The notes beneath the pieces were generated by a model. That model was not told the origin of the DNA. It saw only the letters and a program-made list of their open reading frames with translations, and did no database searches. The translations under genes and the position numbers were made by a program. Shown in pieces: positions 26,820-35,020 of a stretch of 64,000 nt of DNA; within the stretch, counting starts at the first letter, position 1, and each line of letters starts with the position of its first letter. This stretch comes from Candidatus Poribacteria bacterium (GTDB lineage: Bacteria; Poribacteria; WGA-4E; PCPOR2b), in the NCBI GenBank assembly GCA_022822005.1, contig JAJECO010000046.1:124001-188000 (forward strand). The letters are read 5' to 3'.

Positions 26820-27545
26820 TTAACTCAGAGTCTCAAGTGCAACATCTAGCGCCGTTAGATGCGCTGCTATCCGCCGATCCATGTGCCAACTTGTTGGGGT
26901 TTCACAAGTCATCACGTGATCCGCATTAAAGTGGAAAACGTAAGGAGCAAAACCCACATTTCCCCACTCAGGATCGGTCTGAAAGACACCGTCAGCGATC
27001 GGCAGGTCGCTTTCCCCCATTTCTCTATCAATCGGACCAATCTTTTCGATCTGGGGAGTTATTTCAGGTCCTATCCACCGGTTCTCGCGTTGCGCTTCGT
27101 AGAAATATACCCCCTTCGCTTCCCAATCTTCGTGGAAGTCGATGCAGAAATCGAAACGCTGTCCTTCAACTGCTTTTTTGATGATGTCTATTTCAGCGAT
27201 GCTGCTTTCTTCAAATGAACGATTCAGGTCTATACCCCGTTTGTTTTCCCTTGTGTTGCGCACGTAACCGTAGGGATTGATACACGGTAGAATCAGAAAC
27301 TTGAAATGCTGCAGCAGAGGGCTGTTATCCCGCTCCAAGAAACGCAAAATCGCCGATGGACCGGCTGGCTCGTCGCCGTGAATGCCTCCGGCGATCAGGA
27401 TGTTCTTATCCACACGGCGATCGGCTGCCAGTAGAACGCGATGGATAGGATAATCGTCCACAACCCCTACGGTTTCTATCCGCGTGCAGGGTGAACTTAG
27501 GGATATCAACCGTTCCACGAAGCGGCTATAATCTCGGTGTGCCAA
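26820..27545 (-). CDS. M14-type zinc carboxypeptidase / aspartoacylase-like hydrolase
   Basis: A 241-residue zinc hydrolase of the M14/succinylglutamate-desuccinylase superfamily. The first zinc motif is GGIHGDEPAG (H56, E59). The substrate-binding pair is in RGIDLNRSF (N108, R109), the third zinc ligand in DFHEDWE (H138), and the general base is probably the Glu of CETPTSW. At 241 residues it is a minimal catalytic domain. It starts with TTG at 27545, 10 bases after GGAGG, just beyond the RraA-like stop. The substrate may be an amide or peptide. Confidence 0.82.
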   Translation of the reverse strand: MAHRDYSRFVERLISLSSPCTRIETVGVVDDYPIHRVLLAADRRVDKNILIAGGIHGDEPAGPSAILRFLERDNSPLLQHFKFLILPCINPYGYVRNTRENKRGIDLNRSFEESSIAEIDIIKKAVEGQRFDFCIDFHEDWEAKGVYFYEAQRENRWIGPEITPQIEKIGPIDREMGESDLPIADGVFQTDPEWGNVGFAPYVFHFNADHVMTCETPTSWHMDRRIAAHLTALDVALETLS

Positions 27546-27561
27546 CTTTCGGGCTCCTCCA

Positions 27562-28371
27562 CTAAAGTTCCTGAGTCTTTACCCACTCCGCAAAGTCAGC
27601 GTTGATCTCGTCCGACCACGCCCCATCAATTTCACCGGGGGTATACTTCCCTTCTTGCAAGCGTAGATGCCCGAATCGGTCGCGCATCCGGATGTCCTCG
27701 GAACGCTCAACAACCTCCTGTGCCAAGTGTGGCGGGATGAAAATAACCCCCTCACGCCTTCCGAGCACAATATCTCCTGGCAGAACTGTGACCTCACCGA
27801 TGCGGACCGGAATATTGATGCCCGTCAAGGTTACATCCGCGATGGCACTGGGATCCACCCCACGCACAAAAGTCGAGAAGTCCGGGAGACTATAAATGCC
27901 GTCGAGGTCACGGATACCACCGTCAATGACCATACCTGTTTTGCTACGCGCAAAAATTGCATTGCCGAGATTGTCGCCCGCAAAAGTGCCGTTTTTCACC
28001 TTGCCAAATAGGTCGACAACAATGGTGTCGTTTTCGAGAAGCGTATCAATTACCCACGAGTTTTGTCCGCCGATCCGCTTATCCTTCTCACCCTGTTCCG
28101 CAACGAGGTTTTGGAAATCCGGACGGAGTGGAACGAACATACACGTCACCGCCCTTCCGACCAAGACACGATCTGGGTGCAGATTCATCCAATCCCCATC
28201 AAACTGAAACCGGTAGCCATGCCCTTGCAGCACGCCCCATGCCTCCTCAATCGTTACCTTTTTCATCCGTTCAACGATGTCGTCCGATACATGGGGTCTC
28301 CCATCGGGAAATCGGTCACCTTCCCACTCTCTCGTAATTTCGAGTATATTCTCTTTATTAACAAGTTGCAC
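27562..28371 (-). CDS. RraA-like protein / 4-hydroxy-4-methyl-2-oxoglutarate aldolase family
   Basis: A 269-residue member of the RraA/HMG-aldolase fold, longer than the 160 residues of RraA itself. Recognisable blocks are GNLGNAIFARSKTGMVIDGG (one residue altered from GE-G-A), IRDLDGI with the catalytic Arg-Asp, and LPGDIVLGRREGVIFIPPHL. Family members with this length are typically lyases or aldolases for keto acids rather than RNase E regulators. The GTG start at 28371 has AAGGA 13 bases upstream, which is long. It is flanked by peptidase and sugar-isomerase genes on the same strand. Confidence 0.84.
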   Translation of the reverse strand: MQLVNKENILEITREWEGDRFPDGRPHVSDDIVERMKKVTIEEAWGVLQGHGYRFQFDGDWMNLHPDRVLVGRAVTCMFVPLRPDFQNLVAEQGEKDKRIGGQNSWVIDTLLENDTIVVDLFGKVKNGTFAGDNLGNAIFARSKTGMVIDGGIRDLDGIYSLPDFSTFVRGVDPSAIADVTLTGINIPVRIGEVTVLPGDIVLGRREGVIFIPPHLAQEVVERSEDIRMRDRFGHLRLQEGKYTPGEIDGAWSDEINADFAEWVKTQEL

Positions 28372-28468
28372 AGTTATTAATTATCCTTCCATGTTAAGTA
28401 AGTTCATATCTTCAAGAGGTCGCATTTGACTCGACCTGGACCCATGTATGTAGCTCAGCTATACCAAT

Positions 28469-29326
28469 CTACGCCAACCCCGCTTGCGCCCACACTGTAT
28501 CCAATGACTCCGCAGCGGTTTGTGCGGCATCTTGTGGCTCCATCGCGTTGATTTTTGCGCTGAAAGGCTCAACCGTTACCGGACCATCATAGCCAATACC
28601 GTCGAGAATCTGCATCAATTCAGCAAGCGGAATCACACCCGTTTCGGCGGGGATGCAGCGCACACTGTCGATCTGGTCGTCCGGGTCAATTCCCGCAGGG
28701 GCATCGTTGATGTGGACATATACCACATCCGCTTTAGAAAGCTTTCTAACATCATCAAGCGTGGAACGGCAGGTGTACCAATGCCACATATCGAACAGCA
28801 GTCCGACGTTGCCCGTACCGATCCCAGCGGCGAGTCCAAGCACAGCGTCCATCGTGTAGGTGAACAGATACTTGGCTGATTGACGGCTCGTTGCAGGACC
28901 GATAAACTCAAGACCGAGCGAATGCCCATAATCCTTCAGAACTTCTGCGACAGGGCGCAGCCGCTTGACGTGAAAATCCCAATTCTCTTGGAATGAGCGG
29001 TCACTCGAACTCGGCGATACAACGGTTGTTGTGCGATGGCAGCCGAGGTCTGCAGCAAGTTTTGCTAAATCGGGGAACGTTGATAGACTTTCGTCGAACT
29101 CCGCATCGCTCCCACGATAGTTGACCGGCAATCCCCAACCGCCCATCTTCAAGTCCGCCTCTGCCCAGAGATTCTTGACATAATCGACGGAGTGCTCGTT
29201 CGCCAGTGTATTCGCTTCGCTGATATTCAGGTCTAACCCCTCAAAGCCCGTTGACTTCGCCAACGTTAATCCTTCTTCAATATTCGCCTGAATGCCAATG
29301 GCACCCGGGCTCAGATTTTTGAACAT
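28469..29326 (-). CDS. Sugar phosphate isomerase/epimerase-like TIM-barrel protein
   Basis: A 285-residue xylose-isomerase-like TIM barrel. ATG 29326 follows GGAGG by 6 bases and is preferred to the track-length start at 29374. Metal-site blocks are GLEFIGP (Glu), LLFDMWHWYTC (Asp and His), VVYVHINDAP (His, Asp) and GPVTVEPFSAK (Glu). Such enzymes act on keto-sugars, inosose or related polyols. It is the first gene of the run 29326-26820, with dispersed repeats upstream. Confidence 0.87.
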   Translation of the reverse strand: MFKNLSPGAIGIQANIEEGLTLAKSTGFEGLDLNISEANTLANEHSVDYVKNLWAEADLKMGGWGLPVNYRGSDAEFDESLSTFPDLAKLAADLGCHRTTTVVSPSSSDRSFQENWDFHVKRLRPVAEVLKDYGHSLGLEFIGPATSRQSAKYLFTYTMDAVLGLAAGIGTGNVGLLFDMWHWYTCRSTLDDVRKLSKADVVYVHINDAPAGIDPDDQIDSVRCIPAETGVIPLAELMQILDGIGYDGPVTVEPFSAKINAMEPQDAAQTAAESLDTVWAQAGLA

Positions 29327-29344
29327 ATTATACCTCCGTGTACA

Positions 29345-29432
29345 GTAGTGAAACGTGAAGCGTGAAACGTGCAAACAATTAGTTCATCGGTTCATTTTGT
29401 GGGTTCATTGGTTCATTAAATGAACTAGTGCG
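29345..29432 (+). repeat. Repeat R3, copy A (ACGTGAAACGTG / GGTTCATTAGTTCATT)
   Basis: Contains GAAGCGTGAAACGTGCAAAC followed by ATTAGTTCATCGGTTCATT and a second GGTTCATTGGTTCATT. The same two-part layout occurs inverted at 30872-30930 and 38541-38580. It overlaps the 3' end of the 79-codon gene at 29379-29618. Confidence 0.75.
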
Positions 29433-29618
29433 CTCATGTACTAATGGACTAATCCCATCAAGCACCTCAAAAGGTAGCTGTTTGTCCTGTAATAATTCGA
29501 TTTGACGATCCGAAACGATATAAACGTGATTTTTAGAAATCCGCGTTGTTCCGCCTTCCTGAATCAATAATCGCCACGCTTCTCCCCAATCCGCTTCGGG
29601 AAGTTTGATAACTGGCAT
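29379..29618 (-). CDS. Uncharacterised 79-residue protein with repeat-derived C-terminus
   Basis: No family is recognised. A good ribosome site, GGAGG, lies 7-8 bases before the ATG at 29618. The first 60 residues (PVIKLPEADWGEAWRLLIQE, then SKNHVYIVSDRQIELL) read like a small globular soluble protein with mixed alpha/beta composition. The last 15 residues contain NEPMNPQNEPMN, encoded by the GGTTCATT repeat read on the minus strand. The natural end may therefore have been replaced by the repeat. Its location, between MR/MLE paralog 5 and the sugar isomerase, suggests the same transcript. Confidence 0.65.
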   Translation of the reverse strand: MPVIKLPEADWGEAWRLLIQEGGTTRISKNHVYIVSDRQIELLQDKQLPFEVLDGISPLVHERTSSFNEPMNPQNEPMN

Positions 29619-29724
29619 TTTTTAACCTCCAGTCCGTCCTAGCTAAATGAGTTCAGGTTTCGCCACACCTCAATTTCTGGATCGGGACTTACAAATGCAT
29701 CCCCTAAGAGTAGACATTTCCCAC

Positions 29725-30858
29725 TTAGTTGTCCTCCACCCGAAACTTCTCCAACGCATCCAGATCCAACTCACAGCCCAACCCGGGCGATTGTGGCACA
29801 GGCGTGTAGCCCTTCTCAAAGATGAACCCTTCGGTAATCAGATCATCGCTGCGGGTCCAGCTACCGACGAAATCGCTGGCAAGAACACAGTTTGGCGCAA
29901 CCGCCGCGGCGTGGAGATATGACCGCTCCATAATACCGAGATCGTTCCCTGATCCGTGCCAGACGGGGATGCCCGCTGCCTGTGCAATCGCAGCTGTCTT
30001 GACAAAGTTGACCATCGACCCACCGAGGTTAAGATAGTCCACCGCGTCCGCTCGAATTGCTTTAATCACATCCGACGCGCCGCCGAGGTGAAGTGCCAGC
30101 GGAAATGGTAACTCCTCGCGCATATAACGATACTGTGCCAAGACATCATCCCGCAACCCCTTCTTTGGGATGGGATCTTCAAACACTTCGACGTTCTCAA
30201 GTTCCCTGATCTGTTCGGCAAGTTCAAGGGTTTGTTCGACGGTATAAAAACGTTCATTCGGATCAACTGTCATTTTGAAGTCCGATCCGCCAACCTCCCA
30301 GACCGCGCGTATCCGTTCCACCATCGGCTCTTGGATTCGGCATTTCGTCTTGAGTCCAGTGAAACCTCGCTCAATAGCAATTTCTGTGCTGCGTCCCGTA
30401 TGTTCTGGTGTCTGGTGCCCAATCCAAAAATCCGCCCGTACTTTGTCCCGACAGGCGCCGCCCAGAAGCGTATGGACGGGCACATCCAACCGCTTACCCA
30501 TAAGATCAAAGACAGCCATCTCAAACGCCTCGTACCCGGTGGGATAGGGACCGGGATCGATTTCCCAATCTTCCGGCGATTCGGGGTTCGGCTTGAGCGG
30601 TTCGGAACGAAAGACGTTCTGCAAACACATCTTCATCACGTCCCTGCCCTTTAACTTCTCAGCTGCTTGAGCCACTGCTTGTGTTGATTGACCTCTCCCT
30701 GTTTCACCAATGCCAGTGATGCCTTCGTCGGTATGCAGCCGAATAATTTGTTTGGACATCCTTGCCCAGTCAGGATAACCGCCGTATTCCTCGCTATGCA
30801 CCGCTTCAGGAAAAACTGGAACAACCACTGTCCAAACATCAATTTGCGTAATTTTCAT
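29725..30858 (-). CDS. Enolase-superfamily (MR/MLE) enzyme, paralog 5
   Basis: A 377-residue protein of the muconate-lactonizing branch. It has a K-x-K pair (K170-T-K172), TVDPNERF (D199) and EVFEDPI (E227). Where the third ligand is expected it reads LALHLGGAS (H257), with no clear acid. VWHGSGNDLG (H301) contributes the far-side histidine. The N-terminal capping domain has GETGRGQST. It differs from paralogs 1-4 in most barrel motifs and probably acts on a different substrate. AAGGAGGA precedes the ATG. Confidence 0.84.
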   Translation of the reverse strand: MKITQIDVWTVVVPVFPEAVHSEEYGGYPDWARMSKQIIRLHTDEGITGIGETGRGQSTQAVAQAAEKLKGRDVMKMCLQNVFRSEPLKPNPESPEDWEIDPGPYPTGYEAFEMAVFDLMGKRLDVPVHTLLGGACRDKVRADFWIGHQTPEHTGRSTEIAIERGFTGLKTKCRIQEPMVERIRAVWEVGGSDFKMTVDPNERFYTVEQTLELAEQIRELENVEVFEDPIPKKGLRDDVLAQYRYMREELPFPLALHLGGASDVIKAIRADAVDYLNLGGSMVNFVKTAAIAQAAGIPVWHGSGNDLGIMERSYLHAAAVAPNCVLASDFVGSWTRSDDLITEGFIFEKGYTPVPQSPGLGCELDLDALEKFRVEDN

Positions 30859-30871
30859 CGGAGTCCTCCTT

Positions 30872-30930
30872 CTAATGAACTAATGAACCAATTATCTTCA
30901 CGTTTCACGCATCACGTTTTACGTTTTTTT
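30872..30930 (-). repeat. Repeat R3, copy B
   Basis: Read on the minus strand it gives AACGTGATGCGTGAAACGTG and then ATTGGTTCATTAGTTCATT, matching copy A with the two halves in the same order. It fills the gap between the Gfo/Idh stop and the MR/MLE paralog 5 start. Confidence 0.75.
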
Positions 30931-30934
30931 ATGC

Positions 30935-31990
30935 CTACCAATTCTCTCGCCCAACGTAAAGCCCTCGATCCGCCAACGGCATCGATACCTTCGCGCCGCC
31001 GTGCCGCTGCGATTCGATGAAGCCAAGAATCATCTCCTGGCTACGGCATGCGATCCGAATATTGCCAGCTGTTTCACGCCCCCCTTCAATCGCCGCAACG
31101 ATATCATCAATCGCCCCAACGGTACCGCTCATGCGCGAGGGTTCAGGGAACGGCACCTCTTCGAGGATATTCCACTTGTCCTGAATTGTGCGCCACTGAC
31201 ATGCTACACTGTCGTTGAGCGTGCGGAGTTTGCCCTTTGAACCGCTCACCTCAAACTCAAAACCTCCACTCGCTAACAAGTAGCCACGGACCCCGTTCTT
31301 GAACGTCACATATCCCATCGGAATCCCCGGATCATCGTCCACACGATTCCCGACAAAATCTGCCAAATCTACATTCACATCGCCCTGCACATATTCAATT
31401 TCCGAATCGCCCGCCAAATAGAGCAGCATGTCAGAGGTGTGCGTGTGTCCCCATTGCGCGGAACCAACACCGACGTGCCCTATTACGGCTTGAATCTCAC
31501 CCAACTCTCCCTGATCTATCAGTTCCCGCATCTTCTGAAAGATTGGCATATAGCGCCGCTGTGTGCCGTAATTGAATTTGACACCGTGCTTTTCGCACGC
31601 TTCCAGCATTGCGTCTGCCTCTTCCATCGAGCAACAGAGCGGTTTTTCACAGTAGATACCTTTGACTCCGTTCTCCGCCGCGAAAATCGTGGTTTCGGCA
31701 TGTGTCGCCGGACGGGTAGCGATGCTCACAATATCCGGTTTCTCTTTCAGAATCATCTCACGATAATCGGTGTAGCCTGCCGGCACATTGTACCGCTCTT
31801 GAATCGCCTTCACCTTCTCCGGGAGGACATCCGAGACAGCAATCAGATCCGAGTACGCTGAAGCCGTATGCCCGGCGGCGTGCGAGTACGGAATCCATCG
31901 AAAACTTTGGGGGTGATCTCGAACTTCGTCATCGATTGTCGCTCCCATCCGACCGCAGCCGATGAGGCAAGAACTGTATCGTTTCGCCAT
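30935..31990 (-). CDS. Gfo/Idh/MocA-family oxidoreductase
   Basis: A 351-residue NAD(P)-dependent oxidoreductase. ATG 31990 has GAGGAG upstream; a start at 32005 lacks it. The Rossmann motif is IGCGRMG (residues 10-16). The conserved EKP lysine lies in GIYCEKPLCC. The C-terminal domain has YGTQRRYMP and the HTHTSDMLLY block, with the usual histidine-containing active-site helix. Such enzymes oxidise sugars or inositols. It is the first gene of a minus-strand run behind the promoter at 32063-32092. Confidence 0.92.
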   Translation of the reverse strand: MAKRYSSCLIGCGRMGATIDDEVRDHPQSFRWIPYSHAAGHTASAYSDLIAVSDVLPEKVKAIQERYNVPAGYTDYREMILKEKPDIVSIATRPATHAETTIFAAENGVKGIYCEKPLCCSMEEADAMLEACEKHGVKFNYGTQRRYMPIFQKMRELIDQGELGEIQAVIGHVGVGSAQWGHTHTSDMLLYLAGDSEIEYVQGDVNVDLADFVGNRVDDDPGIPMGYVTFKNGVRGYLLASGGFEFEVSGSKGKLRTLNDSVACQWRTIQDKWNILEEVPFPEPSRMSGTVGAIDDIVAAIEGGRETAGNIRIACRSQEMILGFIESQRHGGAKVSMPLADRGLYVGRENW

Positions 31991-32062
31991 GTTTGGACTC
32001 CTCAATCGATTCTCAGCATCTCCATAGAATAGTCGAGCACGTATCCATTCAATTAGCGCGTT

Positions 32063-32092
32063 ATTCTATTACGCAGGTAGCATTACTGTCAA
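32063..32092 (-). promoter_or_regulatory. Promoter for the Gfo/Idh gene and downstream run
   Basis: Minus-strand TTGACA (32092-32087) and TAGAAT (32068-32063) have an 18-base spacer. It lies 73 bases upstream of the ATG and 20 bases from a divergent promoter. Confidence 0.72.
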
Positions 32093-32112
32093 GCAGAAAT
32101 CTGCAAACACCC

Positions 32113-32140
32113 TTGATGTTCTGACGTGTTCTGGTATAAT
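32113..32140 (+). promoter_or_regulatory. Promoter for the P1 peptidase gene
   Basis: TTGATG (32113-32118) and TATAAT (32135-32140) are 16 bases apart, 43 bases before the ATG at 32183. Confidence 0.72.
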
Positions 32141-32182
32141 GTATATCAGATTATATCCACCCTACAAAAGGCGGACTTTCTA

Positions 32183-33262
32183 ATGCAAACACCAGTTAAA
32201 CCGAATCGACCTCGCGCCCGTGAAATTGGCGTCCAAATCGGGGTTCTGCCGACCGGCAAACTTAACGGAATGATCGATGTTCCCGGCGTCAAGGTGGGGC
32301 ATGTCACCCGTATAGTGGGTGAAGGACATCTCTCCCCCGGCAACGGTCCCATCCGCACAGGCGTAACAGCCATCTTGCCGCACGATGGCAACATTTTTCG
32401 TGAGAAGGTGACTGCAACAGCGCATATCATCAATGCCTTCGGCAAATCAATCGGTTTGCCGCAACTGCTCGAACTGGGAAATATTGAGACCCCAATTCTC
32501 CTAACAGGCACACTCAACGTCTGGACCGCTGCTGACGCACTCGTGGATTACGTCTCAGCGCAGAATCCGGGTGTCTATTCGTTTAATCCAATCGTCGGTG
32601 AATGCAACGACAGCTTTCTCAACGATATTCTTGGGCGTCATGTCCAAAGGGAGCATGTCTTTGAAGCGTTGGAAACCGCCTCCCACACAAATATCGAGGA
32701 AGGCGTTGTCGGTGCCGGTGTAGGTATGAGCGGCTTTGGCTGGAAAGCCGGGATTGGAACCGCCTCGCGGGTGGCTCAAGTGGACGGAACTGCGTACACA
32801 ACCGGTGTTTTGGTCTTGACCAATACCGGCGCAGCCTCCGATCTCAGGATAGACGGTTTTCCGGTTGGGGAGCACTTGACACCAAAAGATATCTCAGAAG
32901 ACCGACCGGGATCAATTATGATTATCGTTGCGACAGATGCACCGCTTTCCCACCGACAACTCACCCGCGTTGCCAGACGGGCAACCTTTGGGCTTGCACG
33001 CACCGGGGCGATTGCCTCGCACGGCAGCGGTGATTTCGTCATCGCTTTTTCAACAACCAACCGCATTGGGATCTCTCCCCTTGAATCACCTTCAATCTTT
33101 CATGATGAAGGCGCACTAAGTCTTCTCTTTCGTGCCGTCATTGAAGCGACCGAAGAGTCAATCATTAACTCGCTGCTCAAGGCACACACAGTCGTCGGTC
33201 GTGACGGCAACACCAGACATGGCATTCCAATCCGCCGCATCCTCGAAATCATGGAACTCTAA
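32183..33262 (+). CDS. P1-family (DmpA/S58) aminopeptidase
   Basis: A 359-residue N-terminal-nucleophile hydrolase of the DmpA/BapA type, which releases N-terminal D- or L-amino acids or beta-peptides. ATG 32183 is taken because AAAAGG lies upstream and the frame before it contains the -10 box. Family blocks are LNGMIDVPGVKVGHVT, GVTAILPH, GVVGAGVGMSGFGWKAGIG and GAIASHGSGDFVIAFSTTNR. The Gly-Ser of RPGSIMIIVATDAPL is the expected autocleavage site producing alpha and beta chains. It is divergent from Gfo/Idh. Confidence 0.9.
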   Translation: MQTPVKPNRPRAREIGVQIGVLPTGKLNGMIDVPGVKVGHVTRIVGEGHLSPGNGPIRTGVTAILPHDGNIFREKVTATAHIINAFGKSIGLPQLLELGNIETPILLTGTLNVWTAADALVDYVSAQNPGVYSFNPIVGECNDSFLNDILGRHVQREHVFEALETASHTNIEEGVVGAGVGMSGFGWKAGIGTASRVAQVDGTAYTTGVLVLTNTGAASDLRIDGFPVGEHLTPKDISEDRPGSIMIIVATDAPLSHRQLTRVARRATFGLARTGAIASHGSGDFVIAFSTTNRIGISPLESPSIFHDEGALSLLFRAVIEATEESIINSLLKAHTVVGRDGNTRHGIPIRRILEIMEL

Positions 33263-33491
33263 CCGCCCGAAGCAGTGCATTGGGACGAATAATACCTCAG
33301 CAGCATAAGCGGTACTGACGGGTTCTGCTTTCCCCTGCTCGGCTACACGTTCACATATCTCCAAACCGCCAATTTTCCACGTGACATCGGTATCGATCTT
33401 TGCTAAAATACGTCAAATTCTTATCCGGTTGAGTATCCAAAACCGAGATAGAATCTGAGACACTAAAATCAAAATATAAATAGGAGCGAAT

Positions 33492-35009
33492 ATGGAACAA
33501 TCCAACACAAATATCAGTGACTCTTCAGAGGAGAAAGTCGATGGTGGCTGTCTGCCAGATTGGGAAGTCGCAGATCTGCCTGCTCCGCCGCCCTACCGCT
33601 TCAGCCGTGCGTTTCGGACTGTTTTGGGACCGGGGATTATCGCGCTGGGCGGGTCAATCGGCAGCGGCGAGTGGCTGCTCGGTCCCGCAATCACCGCCCA
33701 ATACGGTGGTCAACTCCTTTGGATTGCGACGATTGCCATCCTGCTCCAATCCTTCATTAATACGGAGGCAATTCGCTATACGATTTATACCGGAGAGCCC
33801 ATGTTCAGCGGCTATATGCGCTGCAAACCGGGCTCGCGGTTCTGGGCGTTTTTTTATTCCGGTATAGATTTCTTCGGGATTTGGCCCGGATGGGCTGCGA
33901 CCGCCGCCACAGCCATTGCAGCGGCGTGGTTGGGATATATGCCGGGGGAAGCCGACCAAGGCACAGTGCGATTCTTCGCGTACTTGGCTTTCTTCCTATG
34001 TCTGGGAATTGTCCTGTTCGGCAAGAAGATATACAACGCCCTTGAAAAAGTCCAACTGGCAATGGTTATCTGGATTATCGGCTATCTGCTCCTGATCGAT
34101 CTGTTTATGGTGCCGCCCAAGGTGTGGTGGACTGTGATCAAAGGATTCTTTAGCTTTGGTGCGTTTCCTGCAGCGGAGGGCGGTCAGGTCGACTGGTTGT
34201 TAGTCGGTGCTTTTGCCGCCTACGCAGGCAGCGGCGGATTGGGCAACGTCGGTATCAGTAACTACGTCCGTGATAAGGGCTGGGGCATGAGCAGCCTTGT
34301 CGGCGCAATCCCCTCTCTGATTGGTGGGCAGCAGGTGACCCTGACGCATATCGGCAAAGTTTTTCGGATAACCCCCGAAAATTTGGAACGCTTCCGAGAA
34401 TGGTGGAAATATAACCGTTTCGAGCAGTACTACATCTGGGTGATTGGCTGTTTCTTTGGTCTGGCATTGCCCGCCATGTTGACAATTGAATTCGTTCCTG
34501 CCGGACAAGAGATCGATCAATGGTCAGCAGCAGCGTTTCAAGCGGACGGGCTTGCCGCAAAAGGCGGACGGATTTTCTGGTATCTCACGCTGCTGTGTGG
34601 ATTTTGGGTACTTTTCTCAACCCAGTTGGGCGGTGTGGACGGCGTTCCACGTCGTTACACGGACATCATCTGGACCGGATTTGCAAGTGCGCGGAAAATG
34701 GAAGAGCACAGTGCAAAATGGATCTATTATCCGATCCTTGTTATCTATATTCTTTGGGGCGTTATTGCACTCTACCTGGCAAAGCCATTTTTTATGATCT
34801 TGGTTTCCGCGACAATCGGCGGATATCTGCTCGTGGTCACGGCGCTGCATACCCTCTACGTCAATCGAAAGTTTCTGCCGAAAGAGATCCAACCTTCGGT
34901 TTGGCGGCAAATTGGACTCATCGCGTGTGCAGGATTCTACTCAATCTTCGGAACATTGACAGTTATTCGGAATGTAATTCCTAAGTTGATTTCGCTTATT
35001 TCTGGATAG
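33492..35009 (+). CDS. Nramp-like transporter lacking the usual metal-binding motif
   Basis: A 505-residue membrane protein with about 11 helices. The first helix, LGPGIIALGGSIGSGEWLLG, keeps the GPG start of Nramp helix 1 but lacks the DPGN metal ligand set. The helix-6 counterpart, AYAGSGGLGNVGISNY, has no MPH motif. It therefore belongs to the LeuT/APC fold near Nramp but probably carries something other than Mn2+ or Fe2+. The N-terminal 30 residues are acidic. TAGGAGCG precedes the ATG. It is coupled to an SDR gene downstream. Confidence 0.78.
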   Translation: MEQSNTNISDSSEEKVDGGCLPDWEVADLPAPPPYRFSRAFRTVLGPGIIALGGSIGSGEWLLGPAITAQYGGQLLWIATIAILLQSFINTEAIRYTIYTGEPMFSGYMRCKPGSRFWAFFYSGIDFFGIWPGWAATAATAIAAAWLGYMPGEADQGTVRFFAYLAFFLCLGIVLFGKKIYNALEKVQLAMVIWIIGYLLLIDLFMVPPKVWWTVIKGFFSFGAFPAAEGGQVDWLLVGAFAAYAGSGGLGNVGISNYVRDKGWGMSSLVGAIPSLIGGQQVTLTHIGKVFRITPENLERFREWWKYNRFEQYYIWVIGCFFGLALPAMLTIEFVPAGQEIDQWSAAAFQADGLAAKGGRIFWYLTLLCGFWVLFSTQLGGVDGVPRRYTDIIWTGFASARKMEEHSAKWIYYPILVIYILWGVIALYLAKPFFMILVSATIGGYLLVVTALHTLYVNRKFLPKEIQPSVWRQIGLIACAGFYSIFGTLTVIRNVIPKLISLISG

Positions 35010-35020
35010 GAGAACACGAA

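Noticed and set aside
33158-33412. Minus-strand open frame with protein-like text (ILAKIDTDVTWKIGGLEICERV)
   Set aside because: It lacks a normal start and ribosome site, overlaps the end of the P1 peptidase gene and matches no family I know. It might be a gene remnant, but support is too thin.
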